Assembly: GCA_922989275.2 (NCBI GenBank)
Contig: OV277862.1
Location: 49,563,786-49,627,785, forward strand
Source of the DNA: Gari tellinella
Lineage: Eukaryota; Mollusca; Bivalvia; Cardiida; Psammobiidae
Reading direction: 5' to 3'
Length of the DNA stretch: 64,000 nucleotides
Shown here: positions 44,333 through 54,992 of the stretch, one piece after another
How the letters are laid out: each line of letters begins with the position of its first letter
Position numbering within the stretch: the stretch's first letter is position 1
Made by a program: the position numbers and the translations under genes
Notes under the pieces: model-generated
What the model was told of the DNA's origin: nothing
Database searches by the model: none
The model's input: the letters and a program-made list of their open reading frames with translations, nothing else

Positions 44333-44591
44333 TTAACCCTTTTCCCCAATAAATACGCTTTTTTATGCCTTTACTTTAATACTACATTGAAGAAAATAAG
44401 TCCACTATTATACAGTTATGAATATGTAACATAAGAAATATTGTCTATATTCAAGTGGATTATAGCTTACAGCAGGCTGAAAGTAAAGCAGAATGCGCCT
44501 TAAGGCGCATTCTGCTTTACTTTCAACCTGCTTTAAGTGGTATACTAACCTTTTTTCTAAACTAGAAACAGGCTATGGGGTAATGGGTTAA
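44333..44591 (+). mobile_element. MITE-A copy, complete
   Basis: TTAAcccttttccccaataa to ggggtaatgggTTAA; core gaatgcgccttaaggcgcattc is perfect. The right TTAA is shared with the next copy. Confidence 0.92.
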
Positions 44592-44782
44592 CCCACTATC
44601 CCATATAGCCTGTTTCTAGTATTTGAGATAGGTGAACACTTAAAACAGGTTGAAAGCCTGTTTTAAGCTACCATCTGCTAGAATGAAGAAAATATTTTTT
44701 TGATACATACGTATTCATGACTGTATAAATTGGAACTATTTTCTCCTGAGTATGAATAAACTAAATGTGTAAACATGCATTG
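44588..44782 (-). mobile_element. MITE-A copy with collapsed core
   Basis: The core is reduced to aaaacaggttgaaagcctgtttt, again a clean palindrome with a 7-base loop. The right end is lost. Confidence 0.8.
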
Positions 44783-45314
44783 TAACAAAATTGAATAAAA
44801 TATTGTGGGTTGAACAAGCTTAAAATAGAATATATTTTCTCATAAATATACATGAACTGTGCAGTGAGATTCAATCTCAGCGAAGGTTTTGAAACCAATA
44901 GTTGACCTTTTGCATGTCAGTGTAAAATTAAGGCAGTTAGGATAACCACAATTACCTCCTAAATGTCGACAGTCATTGAGGATGAGTCATAATTGGATCT
45001 TGTCACAATTCCTATGAATGGCATCAAAAATGGCTCCATTGTACTACATTTCCTCTGACTGGGACAGAAGAATACTACTTGCCCTTAATTCGGTCAAATT
45101 GTACAAACCGTGACAATTTATATACATGCATCTTCAAATAAATATTACTAAAAAATTTATGTTATAAATATAATGAAACCTTATGTTAAGAATACTCTTT
45201 AGAATTGTCTCTTGGACAATAAAGTCTACTAATGAGTACTCACAGCATAGAGTAGATGGAGAAAGGAGCAAATATACTTCATACCAGGGGTATATGAAAT
45301 TTAGTTATCATTTG
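44783..45314. other. no gene seen
   Basis: Nothing recognised before the 40-bp duplication. Confidence 0.35.
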
Positions 45315-45393
45315 CAGCAAATTTTCAACTTATCCACTATCCAGTGTTTAAGTACAGCAAATTTTCAACTTATCACTATCCAGTGTTTAAGTA
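45315..45393 (+). repeat. 40-bp direct duplication
   Basis: The block cagcaaattttcaacttat...tgtttaagta is present twice in a row (40 and 39 bp), differing by a single C. It is a recent slippage-type duplication. Confidence 0.9.
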
Positions 45394-45502
45394 TGAATTA
45401 TTTGATTTAGATATTCAGTTAGATCATAATTTTGGCAGAAAAGGAAACACATTAAGTTTAAGAAATGGGTCATATAACAATCAAATGTGAATGGGTGACA
45501 TA

Positions 45503-45714
45503 TTAACCTTTAGCATCCTGCTGGCAAAATAGTAGAAACCATTGCAAACAATTCAGACCCAGATGAGACACAGATTAACTCGGGCCCTTACATCTAGATT
45601 GCAACTGCTTGAAATTCTTGACAATATTATTACACAGGACTTGTAACAAATAAAAGTTCTGAATAATTGCATTATTTATTGAAGAAAAGAAATCTTAAAA
45701 GTACAGAAGGTTAA
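45503..45714. mobile_element. decayed TTAA element, B/C-like
   Basis: TTAAcctttagcatcctgct, a core remnant gcaaacaattcagacccaga, and a right end gtacagaaggTTAA. Very diverged. Confidence 0.45.
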
Positions 45715-45920
45715 AGGGTTCAAGAGTGATTTAGTGAGTTTTTAGTCATCACAGGAAGTTTTTATTTTCAATAACAAAACATTGTCTCATTCATGGTTGA
45801 CGTTAGTGTGAATTATATTGTAAAACTTTACAGTTAATTGTGTGGTTTGTCAGTGCAGGTATCATATTTAGTTCCACCCTTCCGTCGCTAGAATTAACCT
45901 TTATCCTGTTCTATGAACTA

Positions 45921-46138
45921 GGGGCCCATTTCATAAAACTTTGTACGATAAAAACAGTCTTAAGTCAAAACTTTAAAATATACATGTATATAATGTCTGA
46001 TTTCTCTATCTAATACTGTCTTGTGACATCTCTTTGGAATCGTCTTTTCAATTAGATGCAGAAATAAATAAAAATTGAGACTTTTATAATCTGACTTACG
46101 ATCGTTTTAGTGGTACGAAGTTTTATGAATGGGGCCCC
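45921..46138. mobile_element. MITE-G copy, hairpin half lost
   Basis: ggggcccatttcataaaact and gttttatgaatggggcccc; gacatctctttggaatcgtc remains on one side only. Confidence 0.8.
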
Positions 46139-46309
46139 AGTATCCTGATAAAATAGCTGACTCAGAATTTGTGGTTGCAAATATCGTCATACATAATTTG
46201 ATTGTATATTGAATTAATTTAGAATTTATATCGTTTTTCTCAAAGAAATGATGCTCTGTATTTCATACAGCAAGACATTATTTCCTACATTCCTTGTACA
46301 CATATTAAC

Positions 46310-46501
46310 AGAGCTCCAGATAAGGGGGGTATTTCAAAAACTAAAATCTTTATTTCTGCTTTAAACCCTATGGTGTCACTACTCTTTAGAATCGTCTCGA
46401 AGAGACGATTCTAATGAGTAGTAACACCATAGGATTTGATGCTTAAACAAGTGAGAAAATGCTGGATTTGTGCAGTTTACTCTCTCTTATCTGGAGCCCT
46501 G
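46310..46501. mobile_element. MITE-F copy (hAT-like), 48 bp before the SH3 exon
   Basis: agagctccagataagggggg and ctctcttatctggagccctg. An exact 8-bp target duplication atattaac lies at 46302-46309 and 46502-46509. Hairpin gaatcgtctcgaagagacgattc, with a central change (tcgaaga) compared with other copies. Confidence 0.92.
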
Positions 46502-46549
46502 ATATTAACCATTCTAGTTACTTATCCCACACATTTTCTCGTTATTCAG

Positions 46550-46837
46550 CAGAGGCTGGTGGCTAAGGCCGTGTATGACAACATCGCCGAGACGCCGGAT
46601 GAACTGGCCTTCAAACGCGGTGAAATCATCATGGTTCTGGAGCAGGATACCGGCGGACTTGAGGGATGGTGGCTATGCTCCTTGCGTGGAAAACAGGGAA
46701 TTGCACCTGGGAACCGGCTCAAACTGATGAACGGCATGATCAATCATGCTCGATCGCAAACAGCTGATTACCCGGCTGCCAATCAGAAGATAGACACAGA
46801 GTGGAATCGGAGAAGCTGGGATGGCTCATCAAATAAG
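46550..46837 (+). CDS. BCAR1: CAS-family adaptor (p130Cas/BCAR1/NEDD9-like), SH3-domain exon
   Basis: This 96-codon exon encodes an SH3 domain and a short linker. CAS proteins are cytoplasmic scaffolds at focal adhesions; their SH3 domain binds proline-rich partners such as FAK/PYK2 and C3G, and Src-family kinases phosphorylate the substrate region that follows. Visible SH3 marks are the ALYD-like KAVYDNIAETPDELAF, the acidic RT-loop, VLEQDTGGLEG, the binding-surface WWLC, and GIAPGNRLKL. The EQDTGGLEGWWLCSL stretch is close to the CAS subfamily and unlike generic SH3 domains. The exon opens after gttattcag with a tandem CAGCAG acceptor and closes at AAATAAG/gtatgt. Both ends are phase 0. After the SH3 about 35 polar residues lead toward the substrate domain, which lies outside the window. 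GC content is clearly above the flanks. Invertebrates usually have a single CAS gene, so the BCAR1 symbol denotes the family rather than one vertebrate paralogue. Confidence 0.92.
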
Positions 46838-48228
46838 GTATGTATCAATACCAAATACGTTGTACAGTAGTCTCAAGTCTCTTGGTCAAGACAATTTTGT
46901 ACTCACACATTCAACCCTGAGGACGGGTATACAAGTAATTTGTGAACAGTTTAGACCCTCATCAGTGATCTGAGAAGGCTCCTGCAAGCTGTCACTTATC
47001 TGTTGAGATTCCCAGGTATCTTATTCTGTTTTATAAATCGACTTCACATGTTCGAAAGTGTCTTACTGGCTTAATTAGTGTCTGTGGTCATTGATTCCAT
47101 ATCCGACGTCCTGTGCATTTTGTTCGGAAGACCGGTAGTTGGTCTCTTGATTGTGCTGGATGCTGTTTAGAATTTGGCAATTTTTCATCTTCAAAGGTCA
47201 ATTAAATATAGTCAAAATCCTTCAGTGAAGTTCACTACATGTATTTGATCTTAATGAGGTTATTGTATTTGCTTTTTCCAAAACCTTATTCACTTTCATT
47301 TCTGTTATAGACAAAAACACACACACTAAGTAATCTAAATGTCTTGCTTGCAGTTGTGTCACAATCATGGTAATATGACAAGCTTGTCACAGGATGCAAA
47401 AATGTTTGTACAGTTAAGCCTGTATTAAGGTGGCTATTCAAATGAAGATCATGGTGCATATCGGTTGCTTGATGCTTTCTGCATTACTTTTGTCCTGCAT
47501 TAAGAAGGCACCTGTCATTAATGTTCCATGCTTTTATATTGAAAGTTTATGTGACATGTGACTATTTTTTTTGCCTTACATGGTGAAAGATTTATCATGT
47601 ATTTTATGAAAGTGAAAGTGGAGGTGAAGGGTTTGTTTCAGTGACAAAAACGGCTTAGCAATATTGTAACTCTATTTACCACCAATGTCAAAATTATGGC
47701 ATTTGCAAATTATTTACCAGTAGATCCAGATCTAACACGGAATAATTCAGTGTCTGATCATGCAGAATCCAGTCTATTTGACAATTGTTACGGCTGTATC
47801 AATATTCCTTAAGCTGACAATTTAAAAAGAATTGACTTAAAACCTGAAATAGCCAATGACAAATTTTAAGCAGATGATAATTCGGGGATTGAAAAAAGTT
47901 TTTTGAAAAAAATTGACTCGGATGGGCAACTGTGAAATGGTACTTTCAATAGATTTAGTCAAGAGATCTTGAAAGTAGATTAGTTTCCTGAAGCAAAAGG
48001 ATTTAGTAAAGAAAGTCTCGAAATATGATAAGAGGATACCCCCTTTTCATCCATTGAATCCACCAACAGCAATCATGTCTCGCTCTGAAGAATGTCATTA
48101 GGTATCCTTATACAGTCAATGACATCTGTTTACCCTTGAATTGCTGAATGGACTTGTCCGATTTCTAGTAAATAACCAGTCATACTGACTCTCATGGGTG
48201 TTTGACCCCAAACTGTTTAAAGGTATGA
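46838..48228 (+). other. intron after the SH3 exon, first part
   Basis: Starts with the gtatgt donor. A D end (TAcagttaagcctgtattaa) lies at 47409 and a right D core half (gctttctgcattacttttgt) at 47473-47507. No further CAS exon or YxxP-rich frame was found. Confidence 0.5.
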
Positions 48229-48294
48229 CAAACAGTGCAGACCCAGATCAGAGGGCTCCTTTAGGAGCCCTCTGATCTGGGTCTACACTGTTTG
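48229..48294. mobile_element. B' hairpin, near-perfect stem
   Basis: caaacagtgcagacccagat...agggctcctttaggagccct and complement; virtually identical to the copy at 29788. Confidence 0.88.
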
Positions 48295-48622
48295 CAAAGG
48301 ATTTATTTTACTTATTTTACATGATTATAGCATAACAAGAATGAAGCGTGTTGTGGTTGTTCATTTGCGAATGCCTACACCTGTTCTAAGATTGTTTTCC
48401 TTTTCTGTGCTTGATCTTCAAGTTTTTTTTGCCCCAATTGCCATAATGGGGTAGTCTCGGGTTTCGAGGGGATACGTCTTGTTGACAGCTGTATAGGGAT
48501 TGATGTCAGTGTTGTTTTCAGTCTTTGCTTGAATGTCACAAAATCGCCTGATGGACAACAAAATTTTGTTCATGTCATGCTTTCTTGCAGTTACTGGTAG
48601 TAGTAGCCTTGAACATACAATT

Positions 48623-48847
48623 TTAACCCTTTCCCATAATAAAATACCTTTTCAATGAAGTGGCCCTGTGCTCTATCCATATAAATAGCCGTAGGAAACA
48701 TTTCCATCACCCAGACAGGTGGCTGATTAAAGCATGTTGAAAGTAAAGCAGAAATCTCCCTATGGGAGATTTCTGCTTTACTTTCAACCTGCTTTAAGCA
48801 TCTACTTGTCTTGGAATTAGAAAATAGGCTACTATGCAAAGGGTTAA
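48623..48847 (+). mobile_element. MITE-A subtype with gcagaaatctccc core
   Basis: TTAAccctttcccataataa to gcaaagggTTAA. The core centre is gaaatctccctatgggagatttc in place of gaatgcgcc, perfectly paired. The long arm is replaced by unrelated sequence. Confidence 0.8.
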
Positions 48848-49623
48848 TCATGTTTACTCAAGGAAAAATCTGGTTAGTTTTCATTAATTGGCTACCATTA
48901 TCTAGATCAAGTAAGACTTGTATGATAATTATCATGTAGAAAGATCTACTTGTATAGGGTACTGTTAGAGTGTAAAACATTGCAAACCCATACAATCTGG
49001 CACAGTCTGACCTCTTTATCTAGATCAATACTGTTTGCTTAGGTCACGACTGTTTGTTTACCCTATAAGCAGGCCATAATTATTGGGGCAAACACCAGTA
49101 CATCTGGATAGCTGGAGTTGGAAGAATAGGCCAGAGTTGTAAAATGTAGACTTTTATTCTTCAGTATTAGGTTTTATTGCTTCAACATATACATGTATAA
49201 ATTATAGTTAATTTAATCAATCTAAAAAATGTCTCACTCTGTGTCGAGAAGGGCATGCAACATTTTTAGCTTGAGATTTACAAGAAAAAAGTTGCATTCA
49301 AGATGCTTGCAAACTTTCAGGCCCATCCATTTGCGGGGCCTGATCTGGTTCCAACTGGATTGGAGAGATATATGTATCTGAGCGCCCAATTGTTTTACTC
49401 TCTAGTTGTATTTACTATTTAAACCATTGTGGAACAGTTTTGTTTTGCAAAGCAATGAAAATGAAAATCAATGGTATTGGTTGTTAAGAGAGTTCATGGG
49501 AAAGCAGTGGAATAGCTTGTTTATAGCTCAATGTTCATTCAATGTGATTGGCCACTTAGCTAGGAATAAAACTTAACAAAGGCAACAACTAGGGAGGGAT
49601 AATTTGTCTGCTATAAATGATAG
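48848..49623. other. no gene seen
   Basis: A decayed B-like remnant may lie near 48980-49040 (cattgcaaacccatacaatc, agatcaatactgtttgc); otherwise nothing recognised. Confidence 0.35.
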
Positions 49624-49842
49624 TTAACTCCTTGCACGCTAGTGGTGAAGCCATGATTCCCATTGCAAATATTGTATCTATATGAGTCAACCTAAGTAAC
49701 TTGGTGTATCATCAGATTCCAATCTGTTTAATACCCTAATTTTATTTTGAATAGACATTTTGTTGAGAAAATGCTTATTTAGACCAACAGCAGCCGTTAG
49801 TTTGTTGCAGATGAAATGATGACTTATTTTTCAAAGTGTTAA
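49624..49842 (-). mobile_element. decayed MITE-C copy
   Basis: TTAActccttgcacgctagt to ttcaaagtgTTAA, with gttgcagatgaaatgatgac; the hairpin is nearly gone. Confidence 0.6.
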
Positions 49843-49964
49843 ATGGTCAGGGCTTTGTCGGTGTATTTTGTTAATGGCATTTTTACTGGAAAATAAACCT
49901 CTACTATTATTTTAATGGCCCCTGAAGGGATTTCAGGCTGGTTGAACTAGTTTCAGACAGGTCT

Positions 49965-50184
49965 TTAACTCTTTACATGCTAGCTGCGGATATGTCCCAC
50001 AGTGATTATTTTTGCAAACAGTTTGGATCCAGATGAGACGCCGCGTAACGCGGCGTCTCATCAGGATCCAAACTGTTTGAAACTCTGACCCTGTTTTGAA
50101 AAAAACTTTAGAAAAATCTATTTATAGAAAAGAAGCAGAAGATAATTGTTGCAGACGAAAAAATTACCCAGCATGCAAAGAGGT
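49965..50184 (+). mobile_element. MITE-C copy
   Basis: TTAActctttacatgctagct to cccagcatgcaaagaggtt. Core gacgccgcgtaacgcggcgtc: cgcgtaacgcg replaces cgcattatgcg, both arms changed. Confidence 0.9.
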
Positions 50185-50325
50185 TTGCAGACACCTACAC
50201 TTTTTTCTCTCCTCCCATTACTGATTGCTTTTTTATGAACTCTGTAATAGAATGTATGTTAAAGCCTATATTCGTCAGACATGATAGAAGAAAACAAAAT
50301 CAATTAAGAAAACGGGTCATTGATC

Positions 50326-50393
50326 AGTACAGGACAAAAGTAATGCAGAAAGCTCCTTCAGGAGCTTTTTGCATCACCTTTGTCCTGTATTTC
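50326..50393. mobile_element. MITE-D hairpin core
   Basis: tacaggacaaaagtaatgca...aaagctccttcaggagcttt and complement; a D-like end tacagggttgattgta lies at 50445. Confidence 0.75.
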
Positions 50394-50867
50394 TGTAAGA
50401 AAGACTTCCAATTCATATTGTTTTGACTCAGCCACTCACTCACATACAGGGTTGATTGTAAAGTTGTTCATTTGAGGAGAAAATCATAGTAGATACCTTT
50501 AATTATATGATAGATTATTTAGTGTTTCTCTAACAGTTTAGTAAACTAATAGACAATTCACCTTATAGTTATTGGCATTAACAATTTGTTTCCCAAAGGA
50601 TCTAAACTGCTAGGCTTTCTTAGATCACTGTGATAATAAGTGGGTCTTTTTTATAGGCCTGTAGCATGAACATCATGTTGGTCTTATTTTGTTCGATCAA
50701 ACCAATCTCATTGTTGAGTGATTTTATTGCTTCCCTTATGTGTTTCATGTTTGTCCAATCCTTTGAAATATAAATTGACATCATGTTCAGAAGTGCCATC
50801 AGATGGACTTCTAGTATATACACATACTGGAAAACCCATTTTTTCGCAGAAATGCAATCAGAGTATC

Positions 50868-50935
50868 AACCAGTTTGGATCCTGATTAGATGCTGAGTTA
50901 CTGGTTATCTGATCTGGATACAAAATATTTTCAAA
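50868..50935. repeat. C-related hairpin, decayed
   Basis: ccagtttggatcctgattag and ctgatctggatacaaaatat around gatgctgag; several mismatches. Confidence 0.55.
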
Positions 50936-51159
50936 GGTCAAAGCCAACTTGTTATCTTAGATGACTGTCCAGGACAAAACATGTCTGACAAGAGTGCGAG
51001 TGTTTACATATCAGTTGAAGGGGGTCTTAAAAACAAGCCAGGTGATATCACAGTCAGCCCATATAATACAGCTTGTATTATATAGCAGTCCATTCAATAA
51101 AGAAAACATGACAAATCTCTACAGAGGATACTTCATACAGATGTCTGAAAAACAGATTA

Positions 51160-51243
51160 CTGCTTAATGCAGGATGAAAGTAATGCAGAAAGCTCCTGCA
51201 GGAGCTTTCTGCATTACTCTTATCTTGCATTAAGCTGTCACTT
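51160..51243. mobile_element. MITE-D hairpin core
   Basis: gcttaatgcaggatgaaagt...agctcctgcaggagct and complement. A worn right end gaataactgTA lies at 51286-51295. Confidence 0.8.
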
Positions 51244-51504
51244 ATATTCTTCTTTTAATTTGTAGCTGAATACAAGAATAACTGTACATGTATATTTTTT
51301 CTGTACATGTTAACTTTGAATGTTACAAACAAAGTGACATGAAAGGATTTTAATGTCTTAAACATGTCCACTTGTGATGTTTGTTTGTTTTTTATCTGTA
51401 GCAAATAAGGCAGTGGGAAGGGAAACATTGAGACATGACTCTGGCGATCCCCTAAGGTCTGAAGTGTTTGAATAAGGATCTCTAACCAATAGGGTAAAAG
51501 GTTT

Positions 51505-51529
51505 GGGGGGGGGGGGGGGGGGGGGGGGG
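51505..51529 (+). repeat. 25-base G homopolymer
   Basis: An uninterrupted run of 25 G lies in AT-rich intron DNA. The length may be unreliable because assemblies often mis-size such runs. Confidence 0.9.
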
Positions 51530-51776
51530 TTCATATCGATTCTGATAATCCATAGCATTTTGATCTATAACAAAACATTGAGTACTTGTGGTTAGAAGTG
51601 AACAAAGAACTAAAAAAGTTATGATAATCACTGTCAAATCATTCATCAATCAATTCCAACATTTTGATAGGCATGCAGTGCATTATGAATGAAGAACTCC
51701 TGAATGAACCTGCTCGTTATCTTAACAGTAGAACCAGTGATGATAGACACTGAAGAAGAATGAAGATTTCCTAAAA

Positions 51777-51871
51777 ACAGGTGGATGCTTAATGTAGAAC
51801 AAAAGTAATGCAGAAAGCTCCTATAGGAGCTTTCTGCATTACTTTTGATCTGCATTAAGCATCTACCTGTT
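51777..51871. mobile_element. MITE-D hairpin, 95-bp palindrome
   Basis: aacaggtggatgcttaatgt at the left pairs with attaagcatctacctgtt at the right; centre agctcctataggagct. One of the longest near-perfect stems here. Confidence 0.85.
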
Positions 51872-52202
51872 GCATAGACTGCCCATTTATCAGCTGAGTG
51901 ATTACTAAAAGCTCAGGTTTAACTGTTACTCAGTCACTTAATCCTTTTTGAAAAAAGAATTTTTATTTTTTTATTTTATCATGAATGTATCATGGATTGA
52001 ACTTGGCCTTGTGGTCAGAGGGGTATAGGAAGCTCCATTCATTCATGCTGATAATTGAAGTAAATATTTTTTCGGCGGAGCTGTCTGGTTTCTATTTAGC
52101 CACACTTTCTGTTTGGCCACACATTTCAACCAATTATATTTGATCAGAAATTTAGACTTGAGAGCACATGTTGAAACTGAATAGTCTGATTGGATAGTAG
52201 CC

Positions 52203-52391
52203 AGGGCTCCAGATAAGGGAATTATTTCAAAACTTAAAATCTTTATTTGTGCATTAAACCCTGTGGTGTCACTAAACATTTGAATTGTCTCTTCGAGACA
52301 ATCAAAATGAGTGGTAACACCATAGGGTTTGGTGCTGAAATGAGTGAATAAATGTGATTTGTTTAGTTTACTCCCTCTTATCTGGAGCCCT
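52203..52391. mobile_element. MITE-F copy, decayed hairpin
   Basis: agggctccagataagggaat and ctcttatctggagccctg. The centre gaattgtctcttcgagacaatc is still paired. The target duplication is unclear. Confidence 0.85.
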
Positions 52392-53180
52392 GTAGGCTGG
52401 TCTATGTCCAATTACAGTTTTCCCAGATATGGCTGTGAGTGTAAAATTTAGAGACACAGACCAGACTGTTTACTACACTGGGGGCTGATGCAATTTAAGA
52501 TGACATCTGCAATACAGAGGAAGCTAGGTGTTTTGTAATTGTTTACTACCAATTTGTTTTAATTGTTAACTATTTGTACACATTTACCATACATTAAAAG
52601 CAATATTAAATATAAATGGCCTCAAGTGAGTTAAACACAATTGTGTGGTTTCATCATTATTTACAGGAGTGAAGTAGAGCAGACTGTTGAATCTGTACAT
52701 TTGTGTATGCTATAGTTTGTTTCAAGAAACTCTATGAATGAAGTTTGATATATAGAACAATAGATTAATGTGAGGATCTCCTACCAGTAGCTAGGATATG
52801 AGTTAAATTATTGTTTTGTTTTGCATTTCTCTACATGATAGTTTTGCATTTTAAATAAAAGTTACTGTTTCAATTGTATACTTTTATTTTTTGCTTTTCA
52901 ATCCAAGATATTACAATTCTTTGAAAACCTCAATTTCATTCAATTTTGCACACCCATCTATATAGCCTTAGTTCAACCACTCATTCCGCCGAATATCTTT
53001 TTTAAAGATATTTCTTGTTTCATCTGTATTCAAAACTCACATGGAGAAATAGGGACTGACTCTTTTCATGCAGAATTGACATGTGCTGTGACTCACAAAA
53101 GAACCACACATACTAAATGCATGCTTAAGGCTCAAACCTCTTACCTGCTTGGAAACAAGAAACAACTTCACAAGGCCTTT
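52392..53180. other. no gene seen
   Basis: AT-rich intron DNA without recognised structure. Confidence 0.35.
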
Positions 53181-53243
53181 GCAAACAGTAAGGATCCTGA
53201 TCAGATGCCAAATTTGGCATCTGATCAGGATCCAAACTGTTTG
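53181..53243. mobile_element. C-related perfect hairpin (gatcagatgcca subtype)
   Basis: gcaaacagtaaggatcctga tcagatgccaaa and complement. The outer stem is that of C; the centre gatgccaaatttggcatc is different and perfectly paired. Confidence 0.8.
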
Positions 53244-53654
53244 TCCTCAGATTATGTATTTGCAGTTAATTATAGAAAAGGATTCAATTAAAGCAGCCGC
53301 AATTAAAGCAGATTATTTCTGTTCAACATTGAAAGGGTTCAAGATTGCCCGAGCATTTTCGTTAGATCAAAGCTGAATGCAGGTTTAGACTATAAAACCT
53401 TTCTGCTGAAGTTTTGTGGTAGAAATTGTCAGTTTGGTAATTAAAGAATTTCCCCTGGGACATCAGGTAGATTTGGGGATTTTACTTTAGTAGGTAACAT
53501 AAACTGCCTGCACAAGGCATGAGGGAATATTAGGTTCTGAACAGGGAAGATTTGTATTGCAATATTATAGCTATGCATCTGTCCAACAACAGAAAGTCCC
53601 AATTAATATAAGAAACATTCAAACTGCCTAGAGGAGAAGGGTTAAAGATTGGTG

Positions 53655-53737
53655 GCAGGCTAAAGCATGATGAAAGTAAGGCAGAAAGCTCCTGTAGGAA
53701 TTTTCTGCATTACTTTCGCCTTGCTTTAAGATGACAG
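53655..53737. mobile_element. A/D hybrid core
   Basis: gctaaagcatgatgaaagta...gcagaaagctcctgtagga and a partly paired right arm to cgccttgctttaag. Confidence 0.65.
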
Positions 53738-54411
53738 CAGTGAGCTATCTAAAACACCAAAATGAAGCTTTCTTTTGAATACTTGTAATAACAGGACTTG
53801 CTTGTTTCGTAAATTCTGATTGGTTATGAAATTTCAATATATTTGCTATATAAGAATACCCTTGGGGTTTTGTATGATTCACATAATAGTGGTTGTTGGA
53901 TTAACAAACTTTCAATCCTATTTTATGCTGTTTGGTCTGTATTTAGGAAGTGGTTAGTTTCTCACTCTGGGGAAGTTGTGTCTTTTTATATACCGGTACA
54001 GGTTGGAAAAAACATTGTAAAAGTTTATTACCATTGAAAAGGAGTATTGGTCACTATAGGAAGAAAATAGTCTCAAACTCATCTTTTCTATCCCTGGAAT
54101 AACCACTGTTTGATTGGAGGAATGGTTTGGTTTTCATAGGAACAGCTGGCTTTCTGTTTCCTTCTATCTGTCTGTTACTGGATTAAGCAGGAAACAGACC
54201 CTTGGCCAGAATATAATCTGCAAATCACGGGTTGTCCAAACAAAACAGCCGGCCACTCATTAAGATCCTATCCTACTCAAGTTCAAGTTCACAAAGGTTC
54301 TGGCATATTCACTGTTTTGATACATTTCAGGTATACACATTTAGGGTAACCTACATTTACATATAGACTGAACTTGACATTGTAGGATCTGCATTGGAAG
54401 CTGCTTTAATT
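53738..54411. other. no gene seen
   Basis: A 64-codon open frame at 53843-54037 has no recognisable domain; nothing else noted. Confidence 0.35.
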
Positions 54412-54663
54412 TTAACCCATTACCTCATAAATACGACTTTTTACGTCTTTCATTTATTCCTCCACTGAGTAAAATAGTTCCAATTTATACAATTATGAAT
54501 TTGTATAATAAGAAATAGTTTCTATATTCTAGTTGGTGGTAGCTTAAAGCAGGCTGAAAGTTAAGCAGAATGTGCCTTAAGGCACATTCTGCTTTACTTT
54601 CAACCTGCTTTAAGTGGTAACTTATATTTAATACTTATAACAGCCTATGGGGTAATAGGTTAA
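54412..54663 (+). mobile_element. MITE-A copy, complete
   Basis: TTAAcccattacctcataaa to ggggtaataggTTAA; gtgcc/ggcac core variant. Shares TTAA 54660-54663 with the next, inverted copy. Confidence 0.92.
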
Positions 54664-54903
54664 TCCATTACTCCATAACCTATTTCTAGTAGTGAAGATA
54701 GCAGGTTGAAAGTAAAGTAGAATGCGCCTTGAGGCGCATTCTGCTTTACTTTCAGCCTGCTTTAAGCTACCATCTACAAGAATATAGAAATTATTTCTTT
54801 TGGTACATGTATGTTTATCACTGTATAAACTGGAACTATTTTTTTCAGTAGACAAATCAATTGAAGGCATAAAAAAGGCGTACTTATGGGGTAATGGGTT
54901 ATA
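54660..54903 (-). mobile_element. MITE-A copy, inverted neighbour
   Basis: TTAAtccattactccataac to ggggtaatgggtta. Part of the short arm is deleted (gaagatagcaggttgaa). Core gcgccttgaggcgc. Confidence 0.88.
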
Positions 54904-54904
54904 G

Positions 54905-54992
54905 TTAAAAGTAGGGTGCAAGGGAAGCAGACTGTTAACACTTTCAACTTGCATTAAGTGGTCACCTGTCTGCAAAACTTGAATAAGGCTAT
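54905..54992 (+). mobile_element. MITE-A right-half fragment
   Basis: Core remnant (gggtgcaagggaagcag, ctttcaacttgcattaagtg) and short arm gtcacctgtctgcaaaactt. Confidence 0.55.

Larger units (their letters stand above)
33931..46549 (+). other. inferred first coding intron of the CAS gene
   Basis: About 12.6 kb between the gtaagt donor and the tandem cagcag acceptor. No other credible coding exon was found inside. It holds many MITEs: an E element 48 bp after the donor, at least five complete or internally deleted A copies, C4, the L element, G2, and an F element ending 48 bp before the acceptor. Confidence 0.55.

Noticed and set aside
46436..46549. Extension of the SH3 exon upstream to an ATG at 46439
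   Set aside because: The upstream frame is the right arm of a hAT-like MITE and the splice region; the acceptor at 46549 and the family alignment fix the exon start.
46546..46743. 65-codon minus-strand frame
   Set aside because: Shadow of the SH3 exon on the opposite strand.
18286..50184. Bacterial-type terminators, because of strong GC hairpins
   Set aside because: Hairpins sit inside MITEs of a eukaryotic genome, without U-tracts or upstream genes.
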